This document shows, piece after piece, positions 5,205-5,671 of a stretch of 5,671 nt of DNA. Made by a program: the position numbers and the translations under genes. The DNA is from an uncultured Oscillospiraceae bacterium. Lineage in GTDB: Bacteria > Bacillota > Clostridia > Oscillospirales > Oscillospiraceae. The notes under the pieces were generated by a model. It searched no databases. It was given only the letters and a program-made list of their open reading frames with translations, and was not told where the DNA came from. Location of the stretch: positions 1-5,671 of the forward strand of contig CARXAY010000089.1 in assembly GCA_949093475.1 (NCBI GenBank). The letters run 5' to 3'. Position 1 is the stretch's first letter. Each line of letters opens with the position of its first letter.

Positions 5205-5671
5205 GCGCCACCTTTTGGGATCGCTGGGCGCGGTTTTACGACCTGAGCCACTACACCAACCGCCGGGTCATCACCGCGGCAGTCAGGTGGGTGACAGAGC
5301 AGATCCCCGCCGGGGCACAGGTGCTGGACTGTGCTGCCGGGACGGGAGAATTTTCCCTTGGCGCCGCAGCACGGGCAAAGACGGTGCTGTGTACCGATCT
5401 GTCCCTGCCTATGCTGGAGCGGGCAAGGAAAAAGGCCGCCAAGCGGGGGCTTCCAACATGGAATTTGCCCAGCGGGACATGACCGCTCTGCCGGAGGAGG
5501 ACGGGAGCTTTGATGTGGTCATTGCCGCCAACGTCCTGCATTTATTGGAGAAGCCGGAACAGGCGGTGCGGGAGCTTTGGCGGGTGACCGCGCCGGCCGG
5601 GAAGCTGATTCTGCCCACCTATCTTCAGGGGAAAACAGGGGCGGCTTATGGGACAATGGTCAAGATATATC
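5201..5671 (+). pseudogene. Class I SAM-dependent methyltransferase, apparently frameshifted and cut by the window end
   Basis: The gene starts at GTG 5201, overlapping the HMA stop by four bases. The first frame encodes FWDRWARFYDLSHYTNRRV, SAM-binding motif I VLDCAAGTGEFSLG (41-54) and the acidic Asp66 in LCTDLSLPMLERARKKA. After Gly83 this frame runs into a short unrelated tail and stops at 5482. The rest of the domain continues in another frame from about 5452: NMEFAQRDMTALPEEDGSFDVVIAANVL, then HLLEKPEQAVRELWRV and APAGKLILPTYL, open to the window end. Adding one G to the run at 5445-5449 would join the halves as KRGASNMEF. So this is one UbiE/Methyltransf_11-like gene with a one-base loss, either a real mutation or a sequencing error. 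Programmed slippage is less likely, because no canonical heptamer is in frame. The substrate is unknown. The cysteine pattern of ArsM arsenite methyltransferases is not seen in the visible part. Confidence 0.85.

Noticed and set aside
5441..5455. Programmed -1 ribosomal frameshifting in the methyltransferase
   Set aside because: The G run could allow slippage, but there is no X-XXY-YYZ heptamer in the zero frame and I see no clear stimulatory structure. A lost base explains the data more simply.
5201..5671. Arsenite methyltransferase (ArsM) on the basis of the ArsR neighbour
   Set aside because: The repressor has a zinc-type alpha-5 site rather than arsenic-type cysteines, and the visible methyltransferase part lacks the ArsM cysteine pattern. 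Only a general class I methyltransferase call is supported.

Overview
The window looks like chromosomal DNA of a GC-rich, Gram-positive-type Clostridia member, plausibly an Oscillospiraceae relative (Flavonifractor/Oscillibacter-like). This is inferred from an S-layer-homology protein, a stalk-domain (copper amine oxidase N-terminal-like) exported protein, strong AAGGAGG ribosome-binding sites, near-consensus sigma-A promoters and Firmicutes-style hairpin terminators. All supported genes are on the + strand, and the units are cleanly separated by promoters and terminators.

Region 1 (1-1126): a secreted protein with a cadherin/Ig-like module and three SLH repeats, closed by a strong terminator. 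Region 2 (about 1133-1947): a monocistronic exported stalk-domain protein. It is visibly more AT-rich than its neighbours, with its own extended -10 promoter and terminator. Region 3 (1966-4546): a two-gene operon of an MBOAT O-acyltransferase (AlgI type, TTG start) and a membrane-anchored SGNH/DltD-like protein. Together they form a likely minimal machine for O-acylating an extracellular polymer, probably by acetylation. A very strong terminator follows, preceded by a second terminator-shaped hairpin inside the last codons of the SGNH gene.

Region 4 (4572 to the window end): a metal-responsive unit. A fully consensus TTGACA-N17-TATAAT promoter overlaps an SmtB/CzrA-like operator. It drives an ArsR-family repressor with an intact alpha-5 zinc-type site, then a small HMA metal-binding protein (CxxC). 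A class I SAM-dependent methyltransferase follows, whose GTG start overlaps the HMA stop codon. The metal-exporting P-type ATPase usually expected here is not visible within the window. The methyltransferase reading frame is broken by an apparent one-base loss in a G run, with the rest of the domain continuing in another frame to the window edge.

The points most worth a second look are the ArsR-HMA-methyltransferase arrangement with its frameshift, and a perfect AT-rich inverted repeat embedded in the GC-rich MBOAT gene. I see no tRNA, rRNA, CRISPR array or insertion sequence. No non-coding stretch exceeds about 140 bases.
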